This document shows positions 41,831 through 50,595 of a DNA stretch of 50,595 nucleotides, in pieces. A model generated the notes under the pieces. The model was not told where the DNA came from, did not search any database, and saw nothing but the letters and a program-made list of their open reading frames with translations. The translations under genes and the position numbers were made by a program. The stretch spans positions 1 through 50,595 of the forward strand of contig JAEWIR010000024.1 of assembly GCA_023386965.1 (NCBI GenBank). Direction: 5' to 3'. This DNA comes from Bacteroidota bacterium (GTDB lineage: Bacteria; Bacteroidota; Bacteroidia; Flavobacteriales; Weeksellaceae). The first letter of the stretch is position 1. Each line of letters opens with the position of its first letter.

Positions 41831-43027
41831 ATGAATCTTCACGAGTATCAGTCCAAAGAGATTTTAGCAAAATACGGCGTTAATATTCAGCGCGGTTTTA
41901 TCGCCAATAATGTAGAGGAGGCAGTAGATGCAGCCAACAAATTAAAAGAAATGACCGGAGGTGCCGAAGGTTGGGTGGTAAAAGCGCAGGTTCACGCAGG
42001 TGGCCGTGGTAAAGGCGGCGGTGTAAAATTCTCTCCAAACGTTGAAAAACTGAAGGAAAATGCAGAGAACATCATCGGTATGCAGCTGGTAACCCCACAA
42101 ACTTCTGCTGAAGGTAAGAAGGTGAACTTTGTACTTGTTGCTGAAGATGTATATTATCCGGGAGCTTCTGAAACCAAAGAATTTTATGTTTCTATCCTTT
42201 TGGACAGGGCATTAGGCAAAAATACAGTGGTATATTCTACTGAAGGTGGGATGGACATTGAGCATGTAGCCGAAGTTACCCCACACCTTATCCATAAAGA
42301 AGTGATTGATCCTGCATTGGGTCTTCAGGGTTTCCAGGCTCGTAAGATTGCTTTCAACCTGGGACTTAGCGGTAACGCGTTCAAAGAATTCACGAAGTTC
42401 ATCACGAATCTTTACAATGCTTATGTAGGTATTGATGCTTCTCTTTTCGAAATCAACCCTGTTCTTAAGACTTCTGACGATAAAATTATCGCGGTAGATG
42501 CCAAAGTAACCCTGGACGGTAACGGACTTTTCCGTCACAAAGACCTGGAAGCACTTAGAGATACACGTGAGGAGGATCCAACTGATGTTGAGGCTGGCGA
42601 TGCCGGACTGAACTTCGTTAAACTGGACGGTGATGTTGCCTGTATGGTAAACGGTGCCGGTCTGGCAATGGCAACTATGGACATCATCAAGCTTTCCGGC
42701 GGTAATCCGGCTAACTTCCTGGACGTGGGTGGTACAGCTGATGCGGAAAGAGTTCAGAAAGCATTTGGAATCATCCTTAAAGATCCAAATGTAAAAGCCA
42801 TCCTTATCAACATCTTCGGTGGTATCGTACGTTGCGACCGTGTTGCACAGGGAGTTGTAGATGCCTATAAAGCAATGGGAAGCCTTCCTGTTCCTTTGAT
42901 CGTAAGATTACAGGGAACGAACGCTGTAGAAGCAAAGCAGCTTATTGACAATTCCGGCTTACCTGTACATTCTGCAATCACACTGGAAGAAGCAGCCAAT
43001 AAAGTAAAAGAAGTTCTGGCAAAATAA
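41831..43027 (+). CDS. sucC: Succinyl-CoA ligase (ADP-forming), beta subunit
   Basis: TCA-cycle enzyme subunit of 398 residues that binds nucleotide. The ATP-grasp domain begins MNLHEYQSKEILAKYGV and has VVKAQVHAGGRGKGGGVK. The C-terminal domain has ANFLDVGGTADAERV and ILINIFGGIVRCDRVAQGV. The alpha subunit (sucD) is not adjacent; the gene is followed by a terminator and pfkA. Confidence 0.97.
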   Translation: MNLHEYQSKEILAKYGVNIQRGFIANNVEEAVDAANKLKEMTGGAEGWVVKAQVHAGGRGKGGGVKFSPNVEKLKENAENIIGMQLVTPQTSAEGKKVNFVLVAEDVYYPGASETKEFYVSILLDRALGKNTVVYSTEGGMDIEHVAEVTPHLIHKEVIDPALGLQGFQARKIAFNLGLSGNAFKEFTKFITNLYNAYVGIDASLFEINPVLKTSDDKIIAVDAKVTLDGNGLFRHKDLEALRDTREEDPTDVEAGDAGLNFVKLDGDVACMVNGAGLAMATMDIIKLSGGNPANFLDVGGTADAERVQKAFGIILKDPNVKAILINIFGGIVRCDRVAQGVVDAYKAMGSLPVPLIVRLQGTNAVEAKQLIDNSGLPVHSAITLEEAANKVKEVLAK

Positions 43028-43050
43028 ACCTTCAGACATTTAAATATCGG

Positions 43051-43080
43051 ACAGCTTTCGAAGGAAAGCTGTCTTTTTTT
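43051..43080 (+). terminator. Terminator after sucC
   Basis: ACAGCTTTC (43051-43059) pairs with GAAAGCTGT (43064-43072) around a short loop and is followed by C and seven T. Confidence 0.93.
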
Positions 43081-43222
43081 GCCCTTTGTTTATTGCTTAA
43101 AACACGTTGCATTTTGAGCTAAAAGAAGGCTCAAACAGTTACTAAGAAGTCAGGTGGTTAGCTTTGAGAATCTGAATATTATGATATCCGCAGGCACGGC
43201 TCTTTCTTTGCCATAATTTTCG

Positions 43223-43230
43223 TAAATTTG
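43223..43230 (+). promoter_or_regulatory. Putative -7 box of pfkA
   Basis: TAAATTTG matches TAnnTTTG and overlaps an in-frame TTG at 43228. The ATG at 43252 is therefore the likely start, 21 bases beyond the box. Confidence 0.5.
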
Positions 43231-43251
43231 CGCCACGTAACGACTCCGGAT

Positions 43252-44238
43252 ATGGCAGAGCATCACATTAAGAAACTAGCGGTTTTAACATCGGGCGGCG
43301 ACGCGCCGGGAATGAATGCCGCCATTCGTGCGGTCGTACGGACTTCCAACTACTTCGGACTGGAGTGCTACGGCATCCGCGAAGGTTTCAATGGTCTCAT
43401 TGCCGGAAACATTACCAAGATGGGACCGCGATCGGTGAGCAATATCATCAATCTGGGCGGTACCATCCTAAAATCTGCCAGGTCCGAAGAATTCCGGACT
43501 GAGGAAGGCAGGAAGAAAGCCTTCGAGCAGTGTAAAGAGAATGGAATTGACGCCCTGGTTTGCATTGGTGGCGACGGTACTTTTACGGGCGCCAAGATTT
43601 TCAACGAAGAATATGGGATACAGACTATTGGTGTTCCTGGCACCATAGACAATGATATTTTCGGTACAGATACAACAATAGGTTACGACACTGCACTGAA
43701 TACGGCCATGGATGCTATCGATAAGATCCGCGACACGGCCACTTCCCACAACAGGATCTTCTTTGTAGAGGTGATGGGGAGGGATGCCGGTTTTATCGCC
43801 CTGAATTCCGGAATCGCCACGGGTGCAGTAGACATCCTTATACCCGAGCAGAAAGACAGTATGGAGGAACTCTTCGACACTTTTGACAAAGCTGCGAAAC
43901 GCGGTAAGAATTCGAGTGTCGTTGTAGTGGCAGAGGGTGAAAAACTCGGAAATGTGTACGACCTTTCTGAACAGACCAAAAAGAAATACCCCAATTACGA
44001 TATTCGTATTGCTGTGCTGGGACATATACAGCGCGGAGGCTCGCCCAGCTGTGCCGACCGTGTTTTGGCCAGCCGCTTAGGTTACGGTGCTGTAACCGGA
44101 CTTATGGAAGGGCGTAATAATGTGATGGCAGGTATGCGGAGCAATAAACTGGTCTTCACCCCTATAGAAGAAGCTATTAAAAAACACAATACCATCAACA
44201 AAGACCTGCTGAAGATCTCAGAGATCCTCGCGCTTTAA
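43252..44238 (+). CDS. pfkA: 6-phosphofructokinase
   Basis: Glycolytic kinase of 328 residues from the ATG at 43252 (MAEHHIKKLAVLTSGGDAPGMNAAIRAVVR). The ATP and fructose-6-phosphate motifs are VCIGGDGTFTGA, GVPGTIDNDIFGTDTTIGYDTAL (catalytic Asp in TIDND) and VEVMGRDAGFIAL. GGDGT with Gly at the last position indicates an ATP-type rather than a pyrophosphate-type enzyme. It is followed by gap, an obvious glycolytic pair. Confidence 0.97.
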   Translation: MAEHHIKKLAVLTSGGDAPGMNAAIRAVVRTSNYFGLECYGIREGFNGLIAGNITKMGPRSVSNIINLGGTILKSARSEEFRTEEGRKKAFEQCKENGIDALVCIGGDGTFTGAKIFNEEYGIQTIGVPGTIDNDIFGTDTTIGYDTALNTAMDAIDKIRDTATSHNRIFFVEVMGRDAGFIALNSGIATGAVDILIPEQKDSMEELFDTFDKAAKRGKNSSVVVVAEGEKLGNVYDLSEQTKKKYPNYDIRIAVLGHIQRGGSPSCADRVLASRLGYGAVTGLMEGRNNVMAGMRSNKLVFTPIEEAIKKHNTINKDLLKISEILAL

Positions 44239-44295
44239 AAGTCAGGTGCTTATTGGTAAACAATGGAAAATCATTAATTATAAATCTAATAAATT

Positions 44296-45300
44296 ATGTC
44301 AACAATCAAAGTAGGAATCAACGGATTCGGTAGAATTGGCCGCCTGGTCTTCAGAGCAATGACCGAAAGAGACAACATCGAAGTTGTAGGGATCAATGAC
44401 CTAATCGATGCTGAGTATATGGCGTATATGCTGAAGTATGATTCTGTACACGGCGAGTTTAAAGGCGAAGTTTCCACAGAAGGAAACGACCTTATCGTAA
44501 ACGGAAAGAAAATCCGCGTAACTGCCGAAAAAGACCCTAACAACCTGAAATGGAATGAAATCGGTGCTGAATATATCGTTGAATCTACAGGATTATTCCT
44601 TAGCAAAGATTCTGCACAGGCTCACATCAATGCGGGCGCAAAGAAAGTAATCCTTTCGGCACCTTCTAAAGACGACACGCCAATGTTCGTTATGGGTGTA
44701 AACCACATGGACCTTACAGACGATATTAAAATCTTCTCCAATGCTTCCTGTACAACCAACTGTCTGGCTCCGCTTGCAAAAGTAATGCATGACAATTTCG
44801 GTATTGTTGAAGGTCTTATGACAACTGTTCACGCTACCACTGCTACACAGAAAACCGTAGACGGACCTTCTGTAAAAGACTGGAGAGGCGGGCGTTCTGC
44901 ACTTAACAATATCATTCCTTCTTCTACAGGTGCTGCAAAAGCCGTAGGAAAAGTAATTCCTGAACTGAACGGTAAGCTTACAGGTATGTCTTTCCGCGTA
45001 CCAACGGCTGACGTTTCCGTAGTGGACCTTACAGTGAGACTGGAAAAAGCTACTTCTTACGAAGAGATCTGTGCAGCAATGAAAAAAGCTTCTGAAGGTG
45101 AACTTAAAGGAATCTTAGGTTATACAGAAGATGCAGTTGTATCTCAGGATTTCGTAGGCGAAAAGAGAACCTCTGTATTCGACAAGGATGCCGGTATCAT
45201 GCTTTCTCCAAACTTCGTGAAAGTAGTTTCCTGGTATGACAACGAAATGGGTTATTCCAACAAACTGGTAGATATGCTTGCACACTCTGCAACGCTTTAA
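44296..45300 (+). CDS. gap: Glyceraldehyde-3-phosphate dehydrogenase, type I
   Basis: Glycolytic enzyme of 334 residues. The NAD fold begins KVGINGFGRIGRLVFRA. The catalytic cysteine is C152 in SNASCTTNCLAPL. DVSVVDLT and WYDNEMGYSNKLVDM are standard. N39-D-L after GIN suggests NAD use. It lies 57 bases after pfkA and ends at a strong terminator. Confidence 0.97.
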   Translation: MSTIKVGINGFGRIGRLVFRAMTERDNIEVVGINDLIDAEYMAYMLKYDSVHGEFKGEVSTEGNDLIVNGKKIRVTAEKDPNNLKWNEIGAEYIVESTGLFLSKDSAQAHINAGAKKVILSAPSKDDTPMFVMGVNHMDLTDDIKIFSNASCTTNCLAPLAKVMHDNFGIVEGLMTTVHATTATQKTVDGPSVKDWRGGRSALNNIIPSSTGAAKAVGKVIPELNGKLTGMSFRVPTADVSVVDLTVRLEKATSYEEICAAMKKASEGELKGILGYTEDAVVSQDFVGEKRTSVFDKDAGIMLSPNFVKVVSWYDNEMGYSNKLVDMLAHSATL

Positions 45301-45322
45301 TCAGAGCCACTGATCATACAAG

Positions 45323-45350
45323 CCTCCGGAATTTTCGGAGGTTTTTTTTT
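45323..45350 (+). terminator. Terminator after gap
   Basis: CCTCCG (45323-45328) pairs with CGGAGG (45336-45341) around GAATTTT and is followed by nine T. Confidence 0.93.
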
Positions 45351-45510
45351 GGGCAATCCCCTCGCCGCGCTCAGGCAGCCGCGCCGGGTCGCTGCGTCCG
45401 CTGCAAGTCCTCGTTTTTTGGCGCTCGCTTCGCTCGCGCCAAAAAAACTCCGGGCTTTCCGCTACCATCGCTATTGCGGGGTCCAGCGGTGCTTCCATAT
45501 AAGCCCGGTT
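45351..45510. repeat. Palindromic extragenic element, type 2
   Basis: A GC-rich element of about 155 bases between gap and the MpaB-type gene. Its centre is an 11-bp hairpin: TTTTTTGGCGC (45414-45424) and GCGCCAAAAAA (45436-45446). The flanks carry CGCTGCAAGTCCTCG on the left and CGGGCTTTCCGCTAC on the right. Such ACTTGCAGCGG and TAGCGGAAAGCCCGG flanks are familiar from repeated elements in Chryseobacterium-group genomes. Its base composition differs sharply from the neighbouring genes. Confidence 0.6.
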
Positions 45511-45575
45511 AAATGGAGCGCGGCATCATTTCTGCTGCTAAGCATCCCAAATTTCAAAAGTTACCTTTAAAAAAA

Positions 45576-46781
45576 ATGAAGGCTAAGCCACAATTCTACC
45601 AAAGCCCACATATTCAGTCATTCTGGACCACCGGAAACGGCAGGGATCTGCTGGAGTGGTCCGGGGCGAAACCCGATATCGCAAAGTTCGACAGGTATTC
45701 GCACCTGTATCATGAAGTAGATGCACTGGGCGATGCGGCGGTTCAGGAAACCTACCTGAAACTTCCCTATCATGAAGCCTCGGCCCTCGTGGAAAAATAT
45801 TCAGCCTCTCCGGTGTCGGCAGATGAGGTTGCGCCAGAGAACCTTAAAAAGCTTTTTCTGCAGATGCAGGAAGTGCCGGGATGGTTTAATGCCGATTTGG
45901 CGAATGCCGGCGCAAGGTTCTGCATGCGTACCGGCACCAATGGCTTAATCATCCTGCGCGATTTCACCCTGATGGGCGGCTATGACTTCGCTTTCCTCAA
46001 CAAACCACTTGTCTTTACCGGTGCGCTTAAACGCGGTGCGGTGAAAAGGCTTAAAGATACACTTGAATTCTGGGTAAATGTAACCCGCGAAAATGCCCTG
46101 CGAACCAACTCGGAGGCTTACAGACTCATTGTGAGGACGCGACTTCTGCATTCCTACGCCCGCCTTAAGATCCGCCAGAAAAGTGAGGATTGGGATTACG
46201 CGAACTGGGGCACGCCCATCAATATGTGGGATATGGTGGCCACCTATACCGGATTCAGTCTTGTATTCATGCAGGGTCTGAGGAAACTGGGCATCCGGAT
46301 AAGTGAAGAGGAGGAAAAAGGCGTTTTTCACCTTTGGAAATACATTGGCTACCTGTTGGGAATCCCCGCAAAGTATATGCTGGATAATAAAGAAGAAGCC
46401 GTGGAGCAGTTCTACCTTTGGACAGCCACCCAGGGTGCCGGCGACAACGATTCGGCCTATCTGGCGAAAGCGCTCTTGGACGAAAACCTGGAATCCACTA
46501 TTCTGAGATATCATTTCCAGCGTAAAAATCTGCGCTATCTTCACATTTGCTGTAACTGGTACTTACTGGATGAAAACATTAACGAAAGACTTCAGATTCC
46601 GAAAGTTCCGCTACCGCATGTTTTCCCTTCAGTAATTAAAAGTGCGAATGTCCTGACGCAGAAAATATTCCCGCTCCATAAACCGGAAAGCTACCGCAAA
46701 CTTGTGGATATGGGCCATAAACAGCAAATGAAAGTGCTGAGTGATTACCTTAGACACACCCCAAAAGACTTCCACTATTAA
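45576..46781 (+). CDS. MpaB-type oxygenase (DUF2236 family)
   Basis: Protein of 401 residues from the ATG at 45576; an upstream ATG at 45513 starts at the edge of the repeat element and adds an atypical basic stretch. Family blocks include FDRYSHLYHEVDALGDAAV, VPGWFNADLANAGARFCMRTG and the helical core RTRLLHSYARLKIR with NMWDMVATYTGFSLVF. MpaB-like enzymes bind a b-type heme and perform oxidative cleavage (as in mycophenolate and latex-clearing proteins). The substrate here is unknown. Confidence 0.88.
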   Translation: MKAKPQFYQSPHIQSFWTTGNGRDLLEWSGAKPDIAKFDRYSHLYHEVDALGDAAVQETYLKLPYHEASALVEKYSASPVSADEVAPENLKKLFLQMQEVPGWFNADLANAGARFCMRTGTNGLIILRDFTLMGGYDFAFLNKPLVFTGALKRGAVKRLKDTLEFWVNVTRENALRTNSEAYRLIVRTRLLHSYARLKIRQKSEDWDYANWGTPINMWDMVATYTGFSLVFMQGLRKLGIRISEEEEKGVFHLWKYIGYLLGIPAKYMLDNKEEAVEQFYLWTATQGAGDNDSAYLAKALLDENLESTILRYHFQRKNLRYLHICCNWYLLDENINERLQIPKVPLPHVFPSVIKSANVLTQKIFPLHKPESYRKLVDMGHKQQMKVLSDYLRHTPKDFHY

Positions 46782-46804
46782 AATTAATAAAAAAAATTAA
46801 CCTT

Positions 46805-47485
46805 ATGAAAAGGAATAAAGTAAGTAGTTCATTCAAAAGAATCCAGTTATCTTTTATTTTGATATTGTTCTCAATATTTGGATTTTCACAATCCCATATT
46901 GAACAAAAGCACTTTTTTTTGGATGAAAATGAAAATTTAATAAGTCAAAAACAATTTATTGAAAAAAAATGGAGTAATGAACACCAAACTTTCTTGGACA
47001 TTTCGTACCTAATTGATGGATCGATTTATCATAAATTATTTAGAAGAAAAATAATTGGCATTCTAAATGAAAAAGACCTTTATGAAGTAAAAAAAATTTT
47101 AAATAACAATGGAAAAGAAAATTCAAATTCTGACTTTGTTATCGTCGAATATCTAGAAGAAGACTACTTTAGTCACATAAATGCCAAAAATTTTAGAGGG
47201 TATGTATATCAAAAAAAATTCGCCAAAGATGTTGCAAAAAAAAAGAATACTGAACTTGTGTATTTGAGTTGTCCGGAACTTTTTAAAGAGGCCCAAAATC
47301 TTGACACTAACTTTAGAAAGTTCAAAGAGGATCGCAATAATTCTTTTAAAGAAAAATTTTATCCTGATGGAGTATTATTGATGAATTTAACAATAATTTC
47401 TAAAACTGGTAAATATATAACGTTTCTAGGTGAGCATGGTCCCGACGAAGTGTTCAAATATCTAAATGAAATCCAAAAACTTTAA
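46805..47485 (+). CDS. AT-rich secreted hypothetical protein
   Basis: Unrecognised protein of 226 residues with an N-terminal signal sequence (about 11-29, KRIQLSFILILFSIFGFSQ). The rest is lysine-, asparagine- and phenylalanine-rich, with LDISYLIDGSIYHKLFRRK and the C-terminal YITFLGEHGPDEVFKYLNEI. The gene is markedly AT-rich and uses A- and T-ending codons unlike its neighbours, which points to recent acquisition. It lies between the MpaB-type gene and recA. Confidence 0.75.
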   Translation: MKRNKVSSSFKRIQLSFILILFSIFGFSQSHIEQKHFFLDENENLISQKQFIEKKWSNEHQTFLDISYLIDGSIYHKLFRRKIIGILNEKDLYEVKKILNNNGKENSNSDFVIVEYLEEDYFSHINAKNFRGYVYQKKFAKDVAKKKNTELVYLSCPELFKEAQNLDTNFRKFKEDRNNSFKEKFYPDGVLLMNLTIISKTGKYITFLGEHGPDEVFKYLNEIQKL

Positions 47486-47509
47486 TTTCATATTGCTGTA
47501 TTATTTCCT

Positions 47510-47517
47510 TATTTTTG
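47510..47517 (+). promoter_or_regulatory. Putative -7 box of recA
   Basis: TATTTTTG matches TAnnTTTG and lies 19 bases before the recA ATG. No LexA-type operator was recognised. Confidence 0.4.
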
Positions 47518-47536
47518 AGGAAATATATTTTACAAA

Positions 47537-48538
47537 ATGAGCAGTAACGAAGATAAGAAAAAAGCACTCTCACTAGTGCTTGATAAATTAGATAAAACGT
47601 ACGGAAAAGGTACGGTGATGACCCTGGGCGACGCATCTGTGGACGATTCCATCGAAGTGATTCCCTCCGGTTCACTGGGGCTGGACCTTGCGCTGGGCGT
47701 AGGCGGATATCCGCGTGGCCGGGTAATCGAGATCTACGGTCCGGAATCCTCGGGTAAAACCACCCTTACCCTTCACGCCATTGCTGAAGCGCAGAAAACC
47801 GGTGGAATTGCGGCATTTATTGATGCGGAGCATGCCTTCGACAGACATTATGCCTCCAAACTGGGTATTAACCTGGACGACCTTATTATTTCACAACCGG
47901 ATAATGGTGAACAGGCACTTGAAATCGCCGATAACCTGATCCGCTCAGGCGCTATTGACATTGTAGTCATTGACTCCGTGGCAGCTCTTACCCCTAAAGC
48001 TGAAATAGAAGGTGAAATGGGCGACTCCAAGATGGGTCTGCACGCACGTTTGATGTCACAGGCTTTGCGTAAACTTACAGCTACCATTTCCCGTACAAAA
48101 TGTACCGTGATTTTCATTAACCAGTTAAGGGAAAAAATCGGTGTAATGTTCGGAAATCCTGAAACAACAACAGGTGGTAATGCGCTTAAGTTCTATGCAT
48201 CCGTAAGGATTGACATCAGAAAAGCCAGCGCACCCATCAAGACAGGTGATGAAGCTGTAGGTAGCCGTGTGAAGGTTAAGATTGTGAAAAACAAAGTAGC
48301 ACCTCCGTTCAAGATGGCAGAATTTGACATTATGTACGGCGAAGGTGTTTCCAAAGTGGGCGAAATCCTGGATATGGCAGTTGAAACGGGAATCGTGAAG
48401 AAAAGCGGATCCTGGTTCAGCTATGAGGAGACGAAACTTGGCCAGGGCCGTGATGCGGTTCGGGACATGCTGAAGGATAATCCTGAGCTTGCCGACGAAC
48501 TGGAAGCTAAGATCAAGGAAGAGATCAAGAACAAATAA
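47537..48538 (+). CDS. recA: Recombinase A
   Basis: Strand-exchange ATPase of 333 residues. Walker A is GPESSGKTT, Walker B follows as IDIVVIDSVAAL, and the L2 region is INQLREKIGVMFGNPETTTGGNALKFYASVR. The length is on the short side because the acidic C-terminal tail is short (ELEAKIKEEIKNK). It has its own -7 box and terminator. Confidence 0.98.
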   Translation: MSSNEDKKKALSLVLDKLDKTYGKGTVMTLGDASVDDSIEVIPSGSLGLDLALGVGGYPRGRVIEIYGPESSGKTTLTLHAIAEAQKTGGIAAFIDAEHAFDRHYASKLGINLDDLIISQPDNGEQALEIADNLIRSGAIDIVVIDSVAALTPKAEIEGEMGDSKMGLHARLMSQALRKLTATISRTKCTVIFINQLREKIGVMFGNPETTTGGNALKFYASVRIDIRKASAPIKTGDEAVGSRVKVKIVKNKVAPPFKMAEFDIMYGEGVSKVGEILDMAVETGIVKKSGSWFSYEETKLGQGRDAVRDMLKDNPELADELEAKIKEEIKNK

Positions 48539-48557
48539 TTAAGTTAGGAATAATTGG

Positions 48558-48582
48558 AGCAGCCCCGGGGGCTGCTTTTTTT
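48558..48582 (+). terminator. Terminator after recA
   Basis: AGCAGCCCC (48558-48566) and GGGGCTGCT (48568-48576) form a GC-rich stem with a minimal loop, followed by a T run. Confidence 0.9.
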
Positions 48583-48669
48583 TGGCAATAACAGTTGGGT
48601 GCCAAAATGTCACTAACCGCCGCTTGGTATCCATTTTGAAAAAATCAGATCAATAAAAATTAAATAATT

Positions 48670-50565
48670 ATGACTAAAGGAAATATTAATGTATCGGTGG
48701 ATAATATTTTTCCGCTTATTAAGAAGTTTCTCTACAGTGACCACGAAATATTCCTGAGGGAGCTCATTTCCAATGCCACAGATGCGACGCTGAAGCTAAA
48801 GCACCTCATCAATATCGGTGATGCCAAAACTGAATATGGCAATCCGACCATTGAAGTGAAGATTGACAAAGAAAACAGGAAACTTCACATTACAGACCAG
48901 GGTCTGGGAATGACTGCTGAAGAAGTTGAAAAATACATCAACCAAGTGGCCTTCTCGGGTGCTGAGGAGTTCCTGGAAAAATATAAAGATTCTGCCAAAG
49001 ATGCCGGAATTATCGGTCACTTCGGTTTAGGTTTTTATTCTGCCTTTATGGTAGCCGAGAAAGTGGAGATCCTGACCAAATCCTATAAAGAAGGTGAGGC
49101 AGCCGTGAAATGGACCTGCGACGGAAGTCCTGAATTTACACTGGAGGAAACAGCTGAAAAAACAGACCGCGGTACTGAAATCATCCTTCATATAGCCGAA
49201 GATTCCACAGAATTCCTGGAGGAATCCCGAATCCGTGAACTTTTGCTGAAATACAACAAGTTCATGCCGGTTCCCATTAAGTTCGGCACCAGAACAGAAA
49301 CCCTGCCCCTGCCTGAAGATGCAGCTGAGGATGCAAAACCTGAAACGCAGGAGGTTGACAATATTATCAACAACCCTACGCCAGCCTGGACGAAAGCGCC
49401 TACTGAACTAAACGATGAAGATTATAAGAACTTCTACCGCGAACTGTACCCCATGCAGTTTGAAGACCCACTTTTCCATATTCACCTAAATGTTGATTAT
49501 CCATTCAACCTTACCGGTATCCTGTTCTTCCCGAAACTGGCGAACAACCTGAACATCGAAAAAGATAAAATTCAGCTATATCAGAACCAGGTTTTTGTTA
49601 CCGATGAAGTAAAAGGTATCGTTCCCGACTTCCTGATGCTGCTTAGAGGGGTGATTGACTCTCCGGACATTCCGCTGAATGTTTCCCGTTCCTACCTTCA
49701 GGCTGATGGAGCTGTGAAGAAAATTTCTTCCTATATCACCAAGAAGGTGGCTGACAAGATGGCTTCACTCATCAACGAAAACCGCGAAGATTACGAGAGC
49801 AAGTGGAATGACATTAAAGTGGTGATTGAGTACGGAATGATTTCCGAGGACAAATTCTACGACAAATCAGACAAATTCGCGCTGTATCCGAATGTTGAAG
49901 GCAAATATTTCCTTTGGAATGAATTGGAGGAAAAAATCAAGGCCAACCAGACCGATAAGGACGGTAATCTGATCATCCTTTATGCAAGCAACGAACACGA
50001 CCAGCACAGCTATGTACAGGCTGCACAGGATAAAGGTTATGAGGTACTGTTACTGGACTCTCCTATCGTACCGCATCTGATCCAGAAATTGGAAACGTCC
50101 AAAGAAAAAATCCGTTTCGCACGTGTGGACGCAGATCACATCAACAATCTGATCAGGAAAGACGAACCGGTTATTTCCAAACTGAACGAAACGGAGAAGG
50201 AAACACTTAAGAAAACGGTTGAAGAAGGTATTTCAGATTCCAAATTCACTGTACAGCTGGAGGACATGGAAAGCACAGACGCGCCTTTCATCATCACTCA
50301 GCCAGAATTTATGCGCCGTATGAAAGATATGCAGGCTACAGGCGGTGGCGGTATGTTCGGTATGGGCGGCTTCCCGGAAATGTATAACCTGGTGGTGAAT
50401 ACCAACAGTGAACTTGCGGGTAAACTGCTTAGCGAAGAGAATGGCGAAGAGAAAAATGCGCATATCAAACACGCTTTGGATCTGGCTAAACTTTCGCAGA
50501 ACCTTTTGAAAGGAAAAGAACTCACTGAGTTTATCCAGAGAAGCTATAAGGAACTGGCGAAATAA
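48670..50565 (+). CDS. htpG: Molecular chaperone HtpG (Hsp90)
   Basis: Cytoplasmic ATP-dependent chaperone of 631 residues, the normal bacterial length. The N-terminal ATPase has IFLRELISNATDATLKLKHL, ITDQGLGMTAEEV and IGHFGLGFYSAFMVAEKVE. The middle domain has VPDFLMLLRGVIDSPDIPLNVSRSYLQ. The C-terminal dimer domain contains a glycine/methionine-rich loop (ATGGGGMFGMGGFPEM). It is complete; only 30 bases remain to the window end. Confidence 0.98.
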   Translation: MTKGNINVSVDNIFPLIKKFLYSDHEIFLRELISNATDATLKLKHLINIGDAKTEYGNPTIEVKIDKENRKLHITDQGLGMTAEEVEKYINQVAFSGAEEFLEKYKDSAKDAGIIGHFGLGFYSAFMVAEKVEILTKSYKEGEAAVKWTCDGSPEFTLEETAEKTDRGTEIILHIAEDSTEFLEESRIRELLLKYNKFMPVPIKFGTRTETLPLPEDAAEDAKPETQEVDNIINNPTPAWTKAPTELNDEDYKNFYRELYPMQFEDPLFHIHLNVDYPFNLTGILFFPKLANNLNIEKDKIQLYQNQVFVTDEVKGIVPDFLMLLRGVIDSPDIPLNVSRSYLQADGAVKKISSYITKKVADKMASLINENREDYESKWNDIKVVIEYGMISEDKFYDKSDKFALYPNVEGKYFLWNELEEKIKANQTDKDGNLIILYASNEHDQHSYVQAAQDKGYEVLLLDSPIVPHLIQKLETSKEKIRFARVDADHINNLIRKDEPVISKLNETEKETLKKTVEEGISDSKFTVQLEDMESTDAPFIITQPEFMRRMKDMQATGGGGMFGMGGFPEMYNLVVNTNSELAGKLLSEENGEEKNAHIKHALDLAKLSQNLLKGKELTEFIQRSYKELAK

Positions 50566-50595
50566 ACTGAAAGATTTATCAGGATACCGTTTCGG

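Overview
The window reads as chromosome of a member of the Bacteroidetes, most likely a flavobacterium near the Chryseobacterium group (Weeksellaceae). The evidence is the TTG-N20-TAnnTTTG promoters instead of sigma70 boxes, near absence of Shine-Dalgarno sequences, an outsized signal peptidase I, a class II HMG-CoA reductase (mevalonate pathway), and families common in this phylum (DUF5683, DUF2490, DUF6438, GSCFA, WbqC, DUF2461). Base composition looks mid-40s %GC by eye. Most of the window is core housekeeping DNA; no phage, IS element, CRISPR array or rRNA was seen.

Layout. 1-620: a minus-strand array of two tRNA-Asp genes and two degenerate tRNA-like copies, with its own promoter and terminator. 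676-2237: thioredoxin and a cysteine desulfurase. 2265-5845: a four-gene cluster (UbiA-type transferase, DprE1-like oxidase, DprE2-like reductase, HAD phosphatase) resembling the mycobacterial route to polyprenyl-phospho-arabinofuranose. 5963-9590: envelope lipoproteins, a subtilisin-like protease and a WbqC protein. 9647-14430: an apparent parA-parB-DUF5683-dapB-lepB operon, preceded by a pair of inverted DnaA boxes, then a TonB gene. 15736-19953: an orphan small gene, purA, hpt, adk and obgE. 20187-24911: a DUF6438 lipoprotein, an RhlE-like helicase, TatD, GSCFA and a prenyl synthase. 25022-32861: phosphate transport with its DUF47 partner, DUF2490, a DeaD-like helicase, DUF2461, TlpA-like thioredoxin, TrmD and NDH-2. 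33030-38884: GH25 lysozyme, an ABC-F protein, a siderophore receptor with a PepSY protein. 38984-41546: HMG-CoA reductase and small genes, one of them an uncatalogued 56-residue membrane protein. 41831-50565: sucC, pfkA, gap, an MpaB-type oxygenase, an AT-rich orphan, recA and htpG, with two palindromic extragenic elements.

How the parts fit. Isoprenoid supply links several genes: HMG-CoA reductase feeds the mevalonate pathway, the prenyl synthase makes polyprenyl diphosphate, and the UbiA/DprE-like cluster would load a pentose on the derived lipid phosphate. The TonB protein would energise receptors such as the siderophore receptor. ParAB, RecA and the DnaA-box pair concern chromosome maintenance. 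The most notable points are the lipid-linked arabinose-like pathway, the tRNA-like array with a shared altered anticodon arm, and the DnaA-box palindrome in front of parA. All family assignments rest on motifs read by eye; no database search was run.
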